DNA of 64,000 nt, from positions 3,224,001 through 3,288,000 of the forward strand of contig NC_037651.1 in assembly GCF_003254395.2 (NCBI RefSeq), read 5' to 3'. Of the stretch, positions 37,651 through 51,016 are shown in pieces. Both the position numbers and the translations under genes were made by a program. The stretch comes from Apis mellifera. Lineage: Eukaryota; Arthropoda; Insecta; Hymenoptera; Apidae. Below the pieces are notes generated by a model. The model was given only the letters and a program-made list of their open reading frames with translations, did no database searches and was not told the origin of the DNA. Numbering within the stretch: the stretch's first letter is position 1; every line of letters starts with the position of its first letter.

Positions 37651-40600
37651 CATAGGAGCCCCGAGTAATTTATAACTTGCAATGCATACAATATAATAAT
37701 TTTATGAGTGATCAAAAGGATCGTTGCATATGTTGACTCTTCATAAACGATACTCATATAATAGAAATTCCTAAATTAACTCGGGGAATGATATAGAGTT
37801 GAAAGTTTGGACTCGAGTCAAGGGAGGAACGATTGGAAGCTTCGTGTTCATAATGGGAACGCGGTGCTTTGAATTTACTTAATGTGAATTGAAATTAGTT
37901 TGATAGTTTGATATGCGGATAGCTGGTGTATTTATTTTACAACGATATCGGGATAAATATAATTTATTGAACGCATTTGATTGCAAAATAAAATAATTGT
38001 CCAGTTTATGGATAATACAAAACATGGATATCTACATTTGTGAAAAAAGAAATGATAGAATTTTATATGTATATAGAATAGAAATTTTCTTTTTTAATAT
38101 GAAATAACAAAAGAAATTCATTTTTCAAAATTATAGAAGAAGAAGAAAGAATGTGTATAAATATGTCACAAATAATTAATTATTTCATCATTTATTTGTT
38201 CTACTTTTTAATATTTTAAGAAATCTTTTCTGTCTATTTTGAAAATAGAATTTAAGATAATTTTTTACATAATGCATAATGTGATATAGTTTTTTTTTAA
38301 AATAAAAAAGTAATATTTCGAGTGATAACGTTAAGTAGAAGTTTGTGTGTAATATTTTATAAGTAATATGCGGGTGTTTTAATGGATGGGACTATTTTTG
38401 AAGGAACTGATTAAAGTTAAAGATTTTTTAAAAGAAGTCGACCGAAATCTTCTTTGAAAATTATTTTTAATCCTAATATAAAGAAGCAAGACTGAGATAA
38501 ATTTTAGTTGAAATATGACCAAAATAAGGAGAAAGATAAATATTACATATTAAATAATTTGATTTCAATAATTAAATATATATATTTTTTCTTTTGAAAT
38601 TGATACAAATATATTAATGAAATTTCCAATATAAAGTTTTTCTGATTAAAATTAAAGATGGATTGAAATCTTGAAATTAAAAATTGCAAGTATCTTTGTT
38701 AAAATAAAAAATGGACATGTGCAGACAATAATGAATTCCAAAATTATCTTTCTTTGTATTCATGTTCTTCAAATTCTTCTTTTAGAATACAATATTTCAA
38801 CAAAAGACTTTTCTGGTCTCAATCAAGAATATGAAATAATCCTCATAGATGAAGTGAAGTTCAGGTGTGGATTCCAAGTGAATCAAGGCTCTTCTTTTCA
38901 AAAGAACAACGACTCAAGTTTTGTCCTCTTATAGTATTTAAAAAGAATATTCACAATATTGAAAACCAGAAAATTCACCGTTGAATACAGGCCTTAAGAC
39001 TCTCCAAACGTCAAAGAGAATGTCTCTTTGATCTCTGTAGTTAAATAACTTAATACAGGCTAACCCAATTGAACAAGGTTCGTTTCAGGAGACCATTCAA
39101 ATCCTAGCTGACACCACAAGAACGCGAGCTGACTAGATTTGGCCACATTCTCCACTTAACCAAAGTTTCACACACTACCAACAATAAACATTACAAGAGG
39201 TGGAACATCAGTTCCATATAGGTTGTTGATCTATCTTACCGGTAGAACTCCCATTCGACCCAACCTAACCTAAAAGTTAGAATAGAGAAACTTCCAACCA
39301 TCCTTGTTGTACAGCGTTTAAATAGGACATTACGCGGCATAGTCGGCTGTTTTGCAATTATCCACGGTGTCGCGTAATTCTGATGTACAATGTACAGACA
39401 AAACGGCAGAGAGAAAAATTTCGCAGAGAGAGAGAAAGAGAATCTATTCTGTTCTTTCCATGTTTCAACTCTGACTCTGCCTTTCTACATGACTGCCTTC
39501 CAGGTGCGATGGTTGCGCCTTTTGTTCGCGCCACTAGCTAACAGTCGGTGAAATCGGTCTACCATTTCTGCTCCCTGGCATAGTATTTCTATAGAGATGA
39601 ATAAAATTATGTAAAATTTAACACGTTGATTGTACATCGTGACTGATATATTTTGAGCGTTGTACATACAGTAGACAGAGGTTTTGTGGAGATATTACAA
39701 CGAAACAATGAATTATTAATTACTACACAGGAGTTGTGCGTGTAGGAATGTAGAGTTATTGGGAAGAATTATAATTGAATCATTAATTATAGTATAATTC
39801 GAGAGCATTTGTGCGCGGTTATGGCATAACATGTTGCCATAATCAAATGATGTTTTGGACGGATTGATTATTTTGATGTTTCGTGTCAGAGATATTAAAT
39901 ACAAGGATATTCAAATGCTTCCACGATTTAATAATTTTAATATAACAATTGCAACAACTTAAATATTCAATTACTGGTTGTTTTTAATCTTGAACGAGTA
40001 TCGTTTCATCCGATACAATCATAAAAAGAGCTTGTAATCGAAGAGAAAGAAAAAAAAAAGGAAAGAAAAGGTGTTCATCGGTAGAGGAAGAGGAAAAAAG
40101 AGATGGATCAGGAAATGAGCGAGAGATTACTCGTTCGAAGAGTGGCGCTAGCCATTGTGGTTCGCTAATCGAATTTTTCAAAATTGACTTCGCCCCTTAT
40201 TTCATTAGACAGTGTCGCATTTTCGTAATCAGGATCTTTTACTTCTTTCTTTCTTGCTTCTGCCTTCCTTCCCTCTTCCACTCTTTTCCCACCCCCTCTT
40301 GATCAAGTTTTAATTAGGTTACTATGGCCTGGAAATTAACTGGAAAACTGCTGAATGCAATTAGAGCGTTTTCCAGGTGAAAAATCAAAAGGAAAAAAAT
40401 GGGAAATCCTGCTCGAGCGCGAATTTGAATTGAATAATTGGATATTTCTGCTGTTTCTTTCTTGTTGAATTTTGTTCAACGAGTTGTGAGTATTGTTGAT
40501 ATTATTGAAAAAACTGTGAACGTTTTTTTTTTCTCTCTTGTAAAAATTAAACGCGTTATTGCGATTTGAACGATATTTAACTGATTATCCAAATGTTCGA

Positions 40601-43600
40601 TTACTGGAATATTATTTAACGAACGTTATCCAAACATTTCTCGATCCAACATCCGATTACGCGACCATTGTTTAGTCAGATAACGTTGGTTCTCGTTTAA
40701 TATTCTTATTTTTTTTTTATTTATGTTCTTATGTTACTTCATCATTGTGATATTATTTATAAACACATTCGAAGGATCAATTAATCTCAATATTTTTTTA
40801 TTCTCTCTGATATTGTATTTGATTTAATGGATAAGAAAATTTTCATTTGTATAAAATTGAATTTATTTTTCCACACTTCATAAACATCATAAACAATTAT
40901 TATTCAGATAATATCCAAATTTAGCACGTCCAAATATATCGATATTTTAGTCAACAATACGTTAACTATAAATAAAATAAATTTTGCATATATCGTAAAT
41001 ATAAATTTAGCGGAATGAAAATAACTGTCAGAATTTCGATGACAGTTATCTGATAATTTCTCCTCTCCCCTCGTTCGATACCTTCTGCACCCCGCTCGAA
41101 TAAGGTTCCACGGTAATTAATTCAAGAATTATCAGTGCAGAAACGTTTACCAAAACGTCACATAAAACCAATCGTTTAACAATATTAACAATTGTTAATC
41201 GATGTATATATCGTAACCATCGGATGGAAGCATGATTTCTCACGCTTTCTTGTTGATACGCGATTATTGAGTATTTAATCCGAATGTGACACAATATACG
41301 CTCGTTCGTTCCTTGTTTTGAAATCATTCCATTCGTTCATGGTTTCCAAAGCCATACGTCTCCTATCATCGTTCACGTTCATTTCGTTTTATCGTTTATC
41401 GTTGCGGAAGTTGGACTTGTTTGACAAATTTGTACGATTGAAATGATTAATACTATACATCGATGTTTAAATGATCAATGATCAATGAATACGTTGCATT
41501 ATATATTTAAAAGGTAAGGCAGATATTCAAATTTTGCATGTAATTTTTCTCTTTTTTTTTAATTTTTTCAGAAATAAATTGATCATTTCCAAGATCTTCG
41601 ATAATATCTCGACGTTTACACGTTAAAATTCATTGAGCAGTATATATCGTGCTTAAGAAATTATTTAATTTTCTAAATCTAAGAAAATGGCAAAATCTGT
41701 CATTCCTAGAAATAAATTTTCCAATTTTCTAAGAAATAACGAAATCAAAGTGATATCCTTAAATGATATCCTGAAGGAGAAGGAAGGTAGCGATGGCCTA
41801 GAAGCCACCCTCTCCTTTCAAAATTTCATTTGCAATTTGCATCGTGTTACCGGATCGTTTCCTTCTATTCCGTTCCACTCCTCCACAACCTCCTCTCCGC
41901 CCAGGTTATCCCATTAATCTGAAATCCTCGTCGGGTTGATATAACCTTCTCTCTTCCTTCCTTTTTTTTCTTCTTCTTTTTTTTTTTTTTTCACCGACTG
42001 CACCTGTTGCCATCTAAATCGCTTTACGAGACTGATCGATGAGGAAAGAGGACGTTATTTATTTAAAAGCGCCTACGCTGGCTCCATCTAGCCCGACTTT
42101 TTCATTCGTCTATGGTCATCCTGATGGAAAACAAAAAAAAAAAAAAAACAAAAAAGGTTTTGATAGCCGAACAATTAAAAAATTGTAGCCGAACTATTTT
42201 CCCCGCATCGATAAACAAATAGTTTTTTGGATGAATCTGTTGTATCGTTGTATCTAAAGTAAACGATGGAATAAAGAACGCGTCGCTGAATCTGGTTAAA
42301 TAAAAACTTTGAAAACTTTGTTGGCGTCGACATTTTTTTCTACGACCGACGATATCGCGGACGATTATTGTTTGCGGATAAATATTGTTCGCTCTTTAGA
42401 AATTTTTAAAAATATTTTGAAACCTCTTTTTTTTCTTTTTTTGGGAAAATTTTGATGAAATGGATAGAAGAAATATTCGTTGAGCGGTTTTGTACGAGAT
42501 TAAATGATTAAAAATAAAAATTGTTTTAAATTATATCTAATACAAAATTTCTATGATGGAAGGAATTATAGATTTTCTTTTTAATGAATATATTAATTTA
42601 TATTTTTTTTATAAAGAATGATTATTTCCTTTTAAATAATTATAAGCAGTTATTTTAAGCAGTTTCATTCTATTTCTAAAATATTAATAGCTGAATGAAA
42701 TATGGAAAAGGTGAAAGAGTGCAATACTTTTCACGGTTCGTATATCACTTAAAAGTTATTCATATTTATTGATGTACATCGTTGTATTAATACCAAGGAG
42801 AACTTTTTATAAACATTCACGTCACAGCATCTACTTCCTGTAAATTTGCAAGCATAATTTTTAAACTTGTAATTTCTACTTTTATAAATACCAAATAAAA
42901 AAAAGTTTCTAAAATTCCTTAAATAAAAAGTAATATTCAATTTATTTTTCATACTTTAATACTTTTTTCGTGATCAATTTTTTTTTTCTTTTTGGACAGA
43001 AGTAATGCGAATCTTTAACTTCTTGTTGTCGTGTAAACGAAAATATTTTTGAATCTGGAACACGTTTATTTTCTCACCTTTTCTTCCATTATAATTGAAA
43101 AGGAACAAATAATTTCGAGGTGTCGAGAATGAAATGGACCTTCGACATTAACCGGTAATAAGAGACATTGGAAGTAAATCGATGACTGTGCATTCACTGA
43201 CGTCAATCGTCGAAATAGTGTAGGCAGATTCGAACTTGTCAAAGTAGATATCGAGTTTTGCAATCGGACATTATAAAGGGGCACACGTATTATGGGAATA
43301 TTTGCAGAACAATTCTATTTTCGACCTTTCCTGAAATGGATTCATACAGACACGAAATTCCTCACACGATTGTACAAACCTAATTAATTATAAAATATCG
43401 TAACAATTTATATCGTTATTAAATGACGTTATTCAAATTCATAATTATAAATTATTTTCCGTTTCTCGATGAATCAACGTGATTTCAAATATGAAATATC
43501 TTTCTTTTTTTCTTCTTCCCCCTCCTTCCTGCCCCCCCTCCTATGAATAAAAAGATCATTAAACGATAAAAACGTGCAAGTAATGACGATAACGAAGGCG

Positions 43601-43899
43601 GATAAACAATCGTGGAAACTCGAATTCCTGCTCGAAGAGGAGCGAAACGAAGACGGAAGTGCAAGAAATAGCTTTGATAAAGTTTAGTTGGTAGAAGAAA
43701 GGAAACAATCGGACGGAGAAACAAAGCAGGGAGAGGGGGGCGCATAATTTATTACACGCGACAACTTGGTCCTTCGGGATGGAGGCTGCATGTGATAACA
43801 CTGGAATTAAAGTCACGGTGATTAACTGCCTCTACGATGCACGAATATAAACCAACGAGGCTAAGAAGTTGCAAAGTTTCTGCGTTTACGGGAAAAAAG

Positions 43900-43902
<3 letters not shown>

Positions 43903-43933
<31 letters not shown>
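43903..43933. repeat. GA microsatellite
   Basis: About 15 uninterrupted GA units preceded by A-rich sequence. Confidence 0.85.
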
Positions 43934-43937
<4 letters not shown>

Positions 43938-44518
43938 TATCGAAACTCTTCTTTCTTGCGAGGAGTTGTAAAATTTTATGAACTATGAAGCGAGAAGTAT
44001 CGGAAAAGAAAAAAAAAAAATGCTTGCGAAGAAAGAAAAAAAAAATACGCGATACCGATACCATTAAAGATTAAAGTGAAAGAGCCTCCTCCTATATTCG
44101 ACTATTATCATATTTTTACAGAGGGATAAAAAAGTATTCTAGATTCTGAATTCTCAACTCTCCTCCCAGGATTATATTTTTAAGTGATGTAATTTTTAGG
44201 AAAAATTGGATGTACAGAAAAGATATAAATAATAATTAAAAAATTCCACGATCGAAAAGGAATAAAAAAAGAGGAATCCAAATTATTCAAGAAAATTCGC
44301 CAACTGAATATTTCAGACCCATTCTTCAAAGTCAAAGAGACTAGGGGATGAAATCTGCGAATAAATTCCGCAACGTGTTACGCTTTAATCGCCGCTAGTT
44401 GCATCGGTGGGAAGCGGAATCAGTATCTGCGGGAAACGGGAAGAGGCGAGATGCCTGTCGGCAACGATTTTATCCTATTGATTTCGCGCGACCCACGCGA
44501 GAAGAGAGTACAACCGAG

Positions 44519-44768
44519 ATGGAAGACCTTGACATCAATATCGGGCACAACAGCCACCTACCGTTTCCCCCCACCCTACGCGATTTCCCCCGCCACAGCG
44601 TGATACAATTCCCCCACTACCGCCGATTTCTTCCCCCACTCGGCGATCAGGGGCGGCCACGTGACACGAGGCGGAGTCGTGGTGGGGAGGAATCGGCCGA
44701 GGTCGGCTCCTCTCGTAAATATTCGTCCGTCTCAACCTCCCAGAAACATCTGGCCCGGATGGCCGGAC
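44519..44768 (+). CDS. Candidate alternative first coding exon (unproven)
   Basis: Inside a GC-rich island (44380-45000) an ATG at 44519, with G at -3 and G at +4, opens 83 codons plus one base and ends GGCCGGAC before GTAAGT, an excellent donor (phase 1). The peptide begins MEDLDINIGHNSHLPF and ends near SSVSTSQKHLARMAGR, with a Pro/Arg-rich middle. It has no signal peptide and no family I recognise. The phase does not continue exon 2 directly, so it would be an alternative first exon or another gene. A CAG at 44551-44553 could instead serve as an internal acceptor. Without transcript support it may be only a GC-rich regulatory island with few stop codons. Confidence 0.25.
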
Positions 44769-47350
44769 GTAAGTTACTGGCGTAATATGGCGCGAGCTGT
44801 GAAATATTCCCGCTCGAAACTCGCCGACGGCGACGTATATTTAAATAATTACACTCACACCTCGTGCCGACCTCCGTTCCATATTTCCACCTCCCGCTCT
44901 TTCGATGTAATTCCTTACGTGATACTTGTGTACGGCGTGCGCAACCCTCTCGGGAGGGCGCAAGCGGCTCTTCCCTTCAAAGGGGTGTTTAAGCGCTAAG
45001 TACAGGGTATAACGAAAGAAACAAAGGCCTGTTATAATGTATTTCGCCCCGGCATTGTTCAATTTAATAGGAGATTTTTCCCCTGGAACGTGTATGCCGC
45101 GACTTCGAGGATATTCTCTTAATTAATATAGGGTTGATAGGAGGGATTTTATTCGAATATATTCTTCAATGGTTCTCGGAGATTCGTCCTTTTTGTGCCT
45201 TCCATAAATTATGAAAGTATTTTGCGGATGTAATATCGTTGATTATTGCGATATAATTCGTTGGACGAGATTCGTGCGACACGTTTAATGATTTGGAATT
45301 ATCGTTTTGGGAAATTCATGAAAGTCGCGTCAAAGAGCGAGGAGGGGATAAAAACTCTTGCACGATATAATCACTCTCCCGTGATAAAGTCTCGTTTAAT
45401 CGCTTGTCCAATAAATGAGAAAGTATTCCCAACTCGGTTTGTACGCGCTGCTTGTAAGCTTGGTGTACAACGTGTATATGAAAGAAGGTTAGAGAGCTTT
45501 GCTCCATATCTCATTAAAGTTTTAGAAATGGACGCGAAGTTAATTCAAAATTTTCGAATCCTTTTATAAAATTTAATCATCTATATATCAAAAGTTATCT
45601 TCTTACATTTGATAAAAAAAAAAAAAAGAATTGTTCGAAAATTATTTGTGCCCTCTTCAAGATTTGTTCTAACTCAAAGTTGGGAACTATTGGATTACAA
45701 GAGGGATGAAACAACAGTTTGCCAAAATTTAATGGCAACCAGTCTTCGTGCACAGAGCGAAATCATGATTACATGCAGCTCATTAACCGAACATTTTCAT
45801 GTTAGCATCGTTCGGAAGTGGCGTTTAGTCGGAATAGTGATCCACTGTAATACACGCAACAGAATTCCACTCGGTTATAATAACATTCCGTAATGCCTAC
45901 TCGAATGTACGCATATTCCGGCGCATTATTGGAAGCGGTATCGCTACATTCGAACGGAAAGGGATCGATCGATAGGCGAAATGAGGTGGTCGTTCGAGTT
46001 ACGTAGGCATTTTCTTGTTTGTAGTTTATATTAATGGAATTGTGAACGAACGAGAATGGTCGTGGTATCTTTCTTTTTAATTTTTTTTTTTTTCTTTTCT
46101 CGTTATATCTTTAATTGTGAGGATTAACGGAATAATTTTACCTTTTAAGAATAAATAAGTCAACTTGATGAAATGATAAATGAGCGAATTGATCGTTTTA
46201 TTGTTAATTTTGTTCGGGTGATTATAAGTGAAAATTGTTGAAAATATATCGGATACTTAAATATTTAAAATTTTTCGAAATTATAATTTAATGAAATTTA
46301 TTTGGCATCACTCATTAATTTCAATTTTTCAATAGCAATGATTCTGTCATAGATTTGTATTATCTTATATCTAATAATCGACCGATTCCATTATCCTGGA
46401 TATTCCCGTAAACCGGAAGTGTGCATCATTTCGACATCCTGAAGAGAATAGTTTATGGACGTTGTCTACGTTTGAGATATTGATCAATTCCTCCTTCACT
46501 ATAGAGACTTAATTAATTCATATCGACTATATTACGTTAACGATTAATAGAGTATTTAAAGGAATATATCGAATTAACGTGATATTTTATCGCTTAACCT
46601 TGAATTATTCTTCCTCCTGATTAATATCAAACGATAATACGATAATCGTGCATGAATACGGAGAGGAATTAATATTAAGTCGTTGTAATGGAATCAGTGA
46701 AATATCCTGTATAGAATTCCAAGGACTTACGTCCTATGAATATTGAATGGTTTCCATGGTTTATCATGGATAATTTCTTTCCTTGAAATTTTCAAGGAAG
46801 AGATAGATTTTATGGAAATTCAAATTAAAATTAAAACAAGTTATTGAATTTCTAATTAATTGAATGAAATTTTTATTAAGAAAATGTACTATAAGTTTAT
46901 ATCAACTCGTTATGACAAGGAAACGAAAAATCTAAAGTAAAATCTTCGAAAAGTATAACGAGGTATATTCATGATGGAAAAATAGGGTATTGATTGACAA
47001 GTAGCCGAAGTAATAATTCTCCTTTGTATTATATAAAACTTCCATCGAAATAATAAACTTTAGTTACAGATCCCTTACACTCTTCTCGATTTGCAGAAAA
47101 ACTTTTACCCCTTGCAAAACTTTCACTATAATGTTACGAGACGAAGTATACATGCCCTAATAATAACTTCAATTTCTCTTCAAGTTAAAACAACTTTTCG
47201 AAAACTAAAAAGTTCTATTGAAACAAGTTCGAAGAAGGATGTATCGTAACTTTCCATAGTAATCTCCTCTAGGGCAAAGATCATGTAAAATATACAAAAA
47301 GATATGGGGGGAAAAAAAGGAAAAAGAAAAGAAAAACTAATACATAATAG

Positions 47351-48030
47351 GCATAAACAAGTAAAGCAGCTCGATCATAATTCAGACAAATAGAAGAATC
47401 ATATTTTAACAAGTAACATCGTACGAGTAGAAATAACTATGATCAAACGGGATAGACATAAACAAGTAAAGCAGCTCGATCATAATTCAGAAAAGTAGAA
47501 GAATCATATTTTAACAAATAACATCGTACATGATAGGCATAAACAAGTAAAGCAGCTCGATCATAATTCAGACAAGTAGAAGAATCATATTTGAACAAGT
47601 AGCATCGTACGAGTAGAACAAAATAACTATGATCAAACATGATAGGCATAAACAAGTAAAGCAGCTCGATCATAATTCAGACAAGTAGAAGAATCATATT
47701 TTAACAAATAACATCGTACATGATAGGCATAAACAAGTAAAGCAGCTCGATCATAATTCAGACAAGTAGAAGAATCATTTGAACAAGTAGCATCGTACGA
47801 ATAGAACAAAATAACTATGATCAAACGTGATAGGCATAAACAAGTAAAGCAGCTCGATCATAATTCAGACAAGTGGAAGAATCATATTTTAACAAGTAGC
47901 ATCGTACGAGTAGAACAAAATAACTATGATCAAACGTGATAGGCATAAACAAGTAAAGCAGCTCGATCATAATTCAGACAAGTAGAAGCATCGTACGAGT
48001 AGAAGAAAATAACTATGGTCAAACGCTTAT
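47351..48030. repeat. Minisatellite array with alternating 81- and ~107-bp units
   Basis: Seven copies of GCATAAACAAGTAAAGCAGC start at 47351, 47456 (first base changed), 47537, 47646, 47727, 47834 and 47943. Spacings are 105, 81, 109, 81, 107 and 109 bases. Short units lack the segment with ACGAGTAGAACAAAATAAC, so short plus long forms a higher-order unit of about 189 bp that occurs twice. The last copy is truncated. Minus-strand open frames (repeated LLVYAYHV-type peptides) arise from the array and are not genes. Confidence 0.9.
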
Positions 48031-48396
48031 ATACGCAGTCAAATAAGAATAGAACGATGTAGTCAGATCAGAGACAAGAAATTAATAATCAGTAAAAAAA
48101 ATTCGATTCCCTTCTTCAAAATCAAAACCTTCTACGAACTTAACTTAATTTAATAATTTCACACGAACAATTGTGAAAAAAATTGGAAGAATCTCGAAGG
48201 AAAGAAAACGAAACTCGAGCATGAATTACGATTTCTCACGGGATAAACAGGCGATCAAGATATGATGCCGGCTCTTGCCGCGGGCAATTTGCTCGAACGG
48301 AAACGACGAGGATTAGCCTGCGGGATAAATATTCGGGGGAAAAAGACAAGGATGGAATACGTCTTTTCGCGAACGGTCGACGATTTTTTAATCGAA

Positions 48397-48423
48397 TTAT
48401 CAGGCGAGGCTCGCCCCTGATAA
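48397..48423. repeat. 27-bp near-perfect hairpin bounded by TTATCAG/CTGATAA
   Basis: TTATCAG-GCGAG pairs with CTCGC-CC-CTGATAA around a single central G with a two-base bulge on the right arm. GATA-type cores sit in opposite orientation at both ends. Confidence 0.7.
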
Positions 48424-48462
48424 ATGCGCACATTCGTCTGGCTGTGCTACCTTGGCCAATCT

Positions 48463-48486
48463 GAGCACGGCGCAGCGCCGTGGCTC
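48463..48486. repeat. GC-rich palindrome CACGGCGC-A-GCGCCGTG
   Basis: Eight-base exact arms around one A, extended by GAG/GCTC with a one-base bulge. It lies 39 bases after the preceding hairpin. Confidence 0.75.
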
Positions 48487-50823
48487 GGCCCCGGAATTTA
48501 TGGCTGGTACAGCCGCGACCCGCACAGCTTTTCGACGCTTAGGAGCCTCGCAATAATTATTATCGAATTTCCATTCGACTCTCGTTTACCCCCCTCGCGC
48601 GTGGAGGCACGGTATCTCTGGTAATGGAGACCACCATTCCTCTGAATATACGGCTGATCGTAAAAAAAAAAAAAGAAAGAAAAGAAAAGAAAAACGTGTG
48701 TTTGGAAACGTGTGTGAGAATTCTTTCGCTGTATTTCGCTATGCTCTTGTTTTGTGATAAGTTAACAATTTATCTGCGAGTTGGGAGATGTGAAAATTCC
48801 AGTATCAGGATATATAGAATTAAAGTGTTTGTTATTTGGGTATTTAGTATTATAGAGTTTTATTTTGGAAAGTGAAAATTAAATTTAATTTAAGAATGTT
48901 TTTGTCACACTCTTTCGAACGAAATGTATTAAAACGTGACGTATCAAAAGTTTGGATTATATTTTTAACCGTAAACAATGGATGATTTATTATTAAAAGG
49001 GAAATTAATTAGGACAGCCAATTCTATAGGAATGTTTTTCATTGTCTTTTCGACCTGAATTCGTAACGTATTGTACACGCACATCAACGTCCATAGTTAT
49101 TTATAATTGAAGCAAATTCGTTCACAAGCAAGGCATTATTAATTGTTCGGCTATTGGAATTGTATGTCGACAACAAGAAAATTGCGATTAAATTAATGAT
49201 AAAAAAACAAAAGCAATTCGTCTCTTATATAATAACATATAAACATGATTCTTTAACATTTCGAATTCGAGGTTTTAATCCATTATTGAAAAGTGCAGGA
49301 TTGTCCAAAGCAACTGTACGATACACGCACAGATTAAAATTGTAAAGATTCGTTCTCAAACGTTTTTAAAATCTTCTTCAAACTCCGTTTGACAATTGCG
49401 AATATTTTCTTGGATATGGCGAAAGATATTCCTCATTCAATAAGTAATATATAATTCGAATAAAGGAAACGTGTAACTTGAAAATTGTCTCGATGATACG
49501 GGACAATGAAATTAATATGTGAACAGCAGCCATATCAAATGAGAGCCAATTATTTCATCCGAGCAATTATCCAACGCATTTAAACGTAATTAGAATTCTT
49601 CGATAAAATATCTATCCGCGGTCGAATATACAACGCACAGATGAGATACAAATATTGCAACAACCCATTAAGTTAATGCGAATGAAATATCGTTTCCCTG
49701 ATACGTTCATGATCTTGTTCTGCTACCGTTATTATTATTAATCGTATTTTAAAGAATTTTATTCCATAGAATAAACGTTCTTCTTCTAACGAGATTTGTA
49801 CGATAAAAATTGTTCAAATTGTCTCGTTGAAATAAATTCGAAGAAGTAATTAATTTATTTTCAGGATTTATTGCCACTTACGGTGAGAAATGGATAAATA
49901 TATTCGTTTCATGACTTCGAATTTTATCGTGTGCATACAGAAATTTCGTTTGATTCTCAATCGAAGAACACTGTTTAAGCATAATTGTATCAGAATAATT
50001 GAAACTATTAATGTATGAAATATTAATAAATTTGAGTAAACACTTTACATGATATTTGACTGTATATCTGTGATATATTCACCAGCGCCAGTTTCACTTT
50101 GGACTGTTATACGACGTCACGAGATGAGAGATTCAACAACGCGACGGTTGGATAATAAATTTTATTATTCATTATAGTGCGCGCATTGCAACAACACCAG
50201 TGTGCATAGAGGACGCATAATCTGCGTGCATAACACTGTGCATAACAACACTTCATTACGTTAACAACACGTATTTTCGACGAACGAATCATTCACTGTG
50301 ATTTCTTCCACTGTGATTTTTGAGATTTTGAAATTGAGAGGAAATGTAATTCGAATAACAATAATTATTTAATTGTTCACGAAAGTGAAAGATTATTTTG
50401 AATAGAATTCGTTGTACAGTGTAATGGAATTACATTAAATTTATTTTATTATCGTTCAGATAATTGGTTTGTACTTTTCTAAATTTCTAGAATTTATTGT
50501 TGCAATAAGATTATTTATTATTAATCGTTTGAATACGTATTAAAAATTTATTTCTAGAAATCTTGTTGCTAAAAATCAGATCAAAATAAAAATGAAATTT
50601 ATAATCAATGTCCTCTATTAAATTCTATTAAAGAAAAGTATCTTTCTAAGGAAATTGATCTTTAAAATACGTCAATATAACCAAAAATATAGTATATTAA
50701 TTTGCATACGAATAAATACATAGCATAAAAATTTGAATACAATTTTTTTCAGCCAATTTCACTCAACCCCCTCCCTCATTTTCCTTCTCGAATCGATTGT
50801 GTGTGTCCTCCTTCAATACTATA

Positions 50824-50958
50824 CCGGGTGTCTCTAATTTCCGGACTACTCGAAGATATCGAAACTGATCGACTTCGTTGGAAATCCTCCAGATCGGCTG
50901 ATTTCCTTGAAGAGAAAATTTATTCCGAGTAATTTATCCGCTTACCAAAGCTGTACGG

Positions 50959-50960
<2 letters not shown>
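50824..50960. mobile_element. Possible single end of a TIR transposon
   Basis: TA followed by CCGGGTGTCTC resembles the terminus of the 29870 element (TA then CGGGGTGTCC), and the next ~130 bases are less AT-rich than the surroundings. The segment runs into a long TA microsatellite and no opposite end is visible. It may be a truncated element or a chance match. Confidence 0.2.

Positions 50961-51015
<55 letters not shown>
50961..51015. repeat. Long TA microsatellite (about 27 units)
   Basis: The longest pure dinucleotide run in the window: 55 bases of alternating A and T. Such tracts are highly mutable and can extrude cruciforms. Confidence 0.95.

Positions 51016-51016
<1 letters not shown>

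Larger units (their letters stand above)
48240..48620. promoter_or_regulatory. GC-rich island with clustered palindromes, candidate regulatory element
   Basis: Just downstream of the minisatellite the sequence turns GC-rich for about 380 bases. It contains two strong inverted repeats (48397-48423 and 48463-48486) and the palindrome TTGGCCAA at 48452-48459. TTATC/GATAA ends of the first hairpin match GATA-factor cores. No exon with paired splice sites is evident. An enhancer or distal promoter is the most natural guess. Confidence 0.3.

Noticed and set aside
39095..39120. B-box-like TTCAAATCC, possible tRNA
   Set aside because: No matching A box at the right spacing and no cloverleaf can be drawn.
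47443..47824. Repeated minus-strand peptides in the 47-kb array
   Set aside because: The array units of 81 and 105-109 bp do not keep a common frame; the peptides are a by-product of tandem repetition.
47351..48030. CRISPR-like reading of the regular repeat spacing
   Set aside because: The intervening sequence is itself repeated and the context is eukaryotic; this is a minisatellite.
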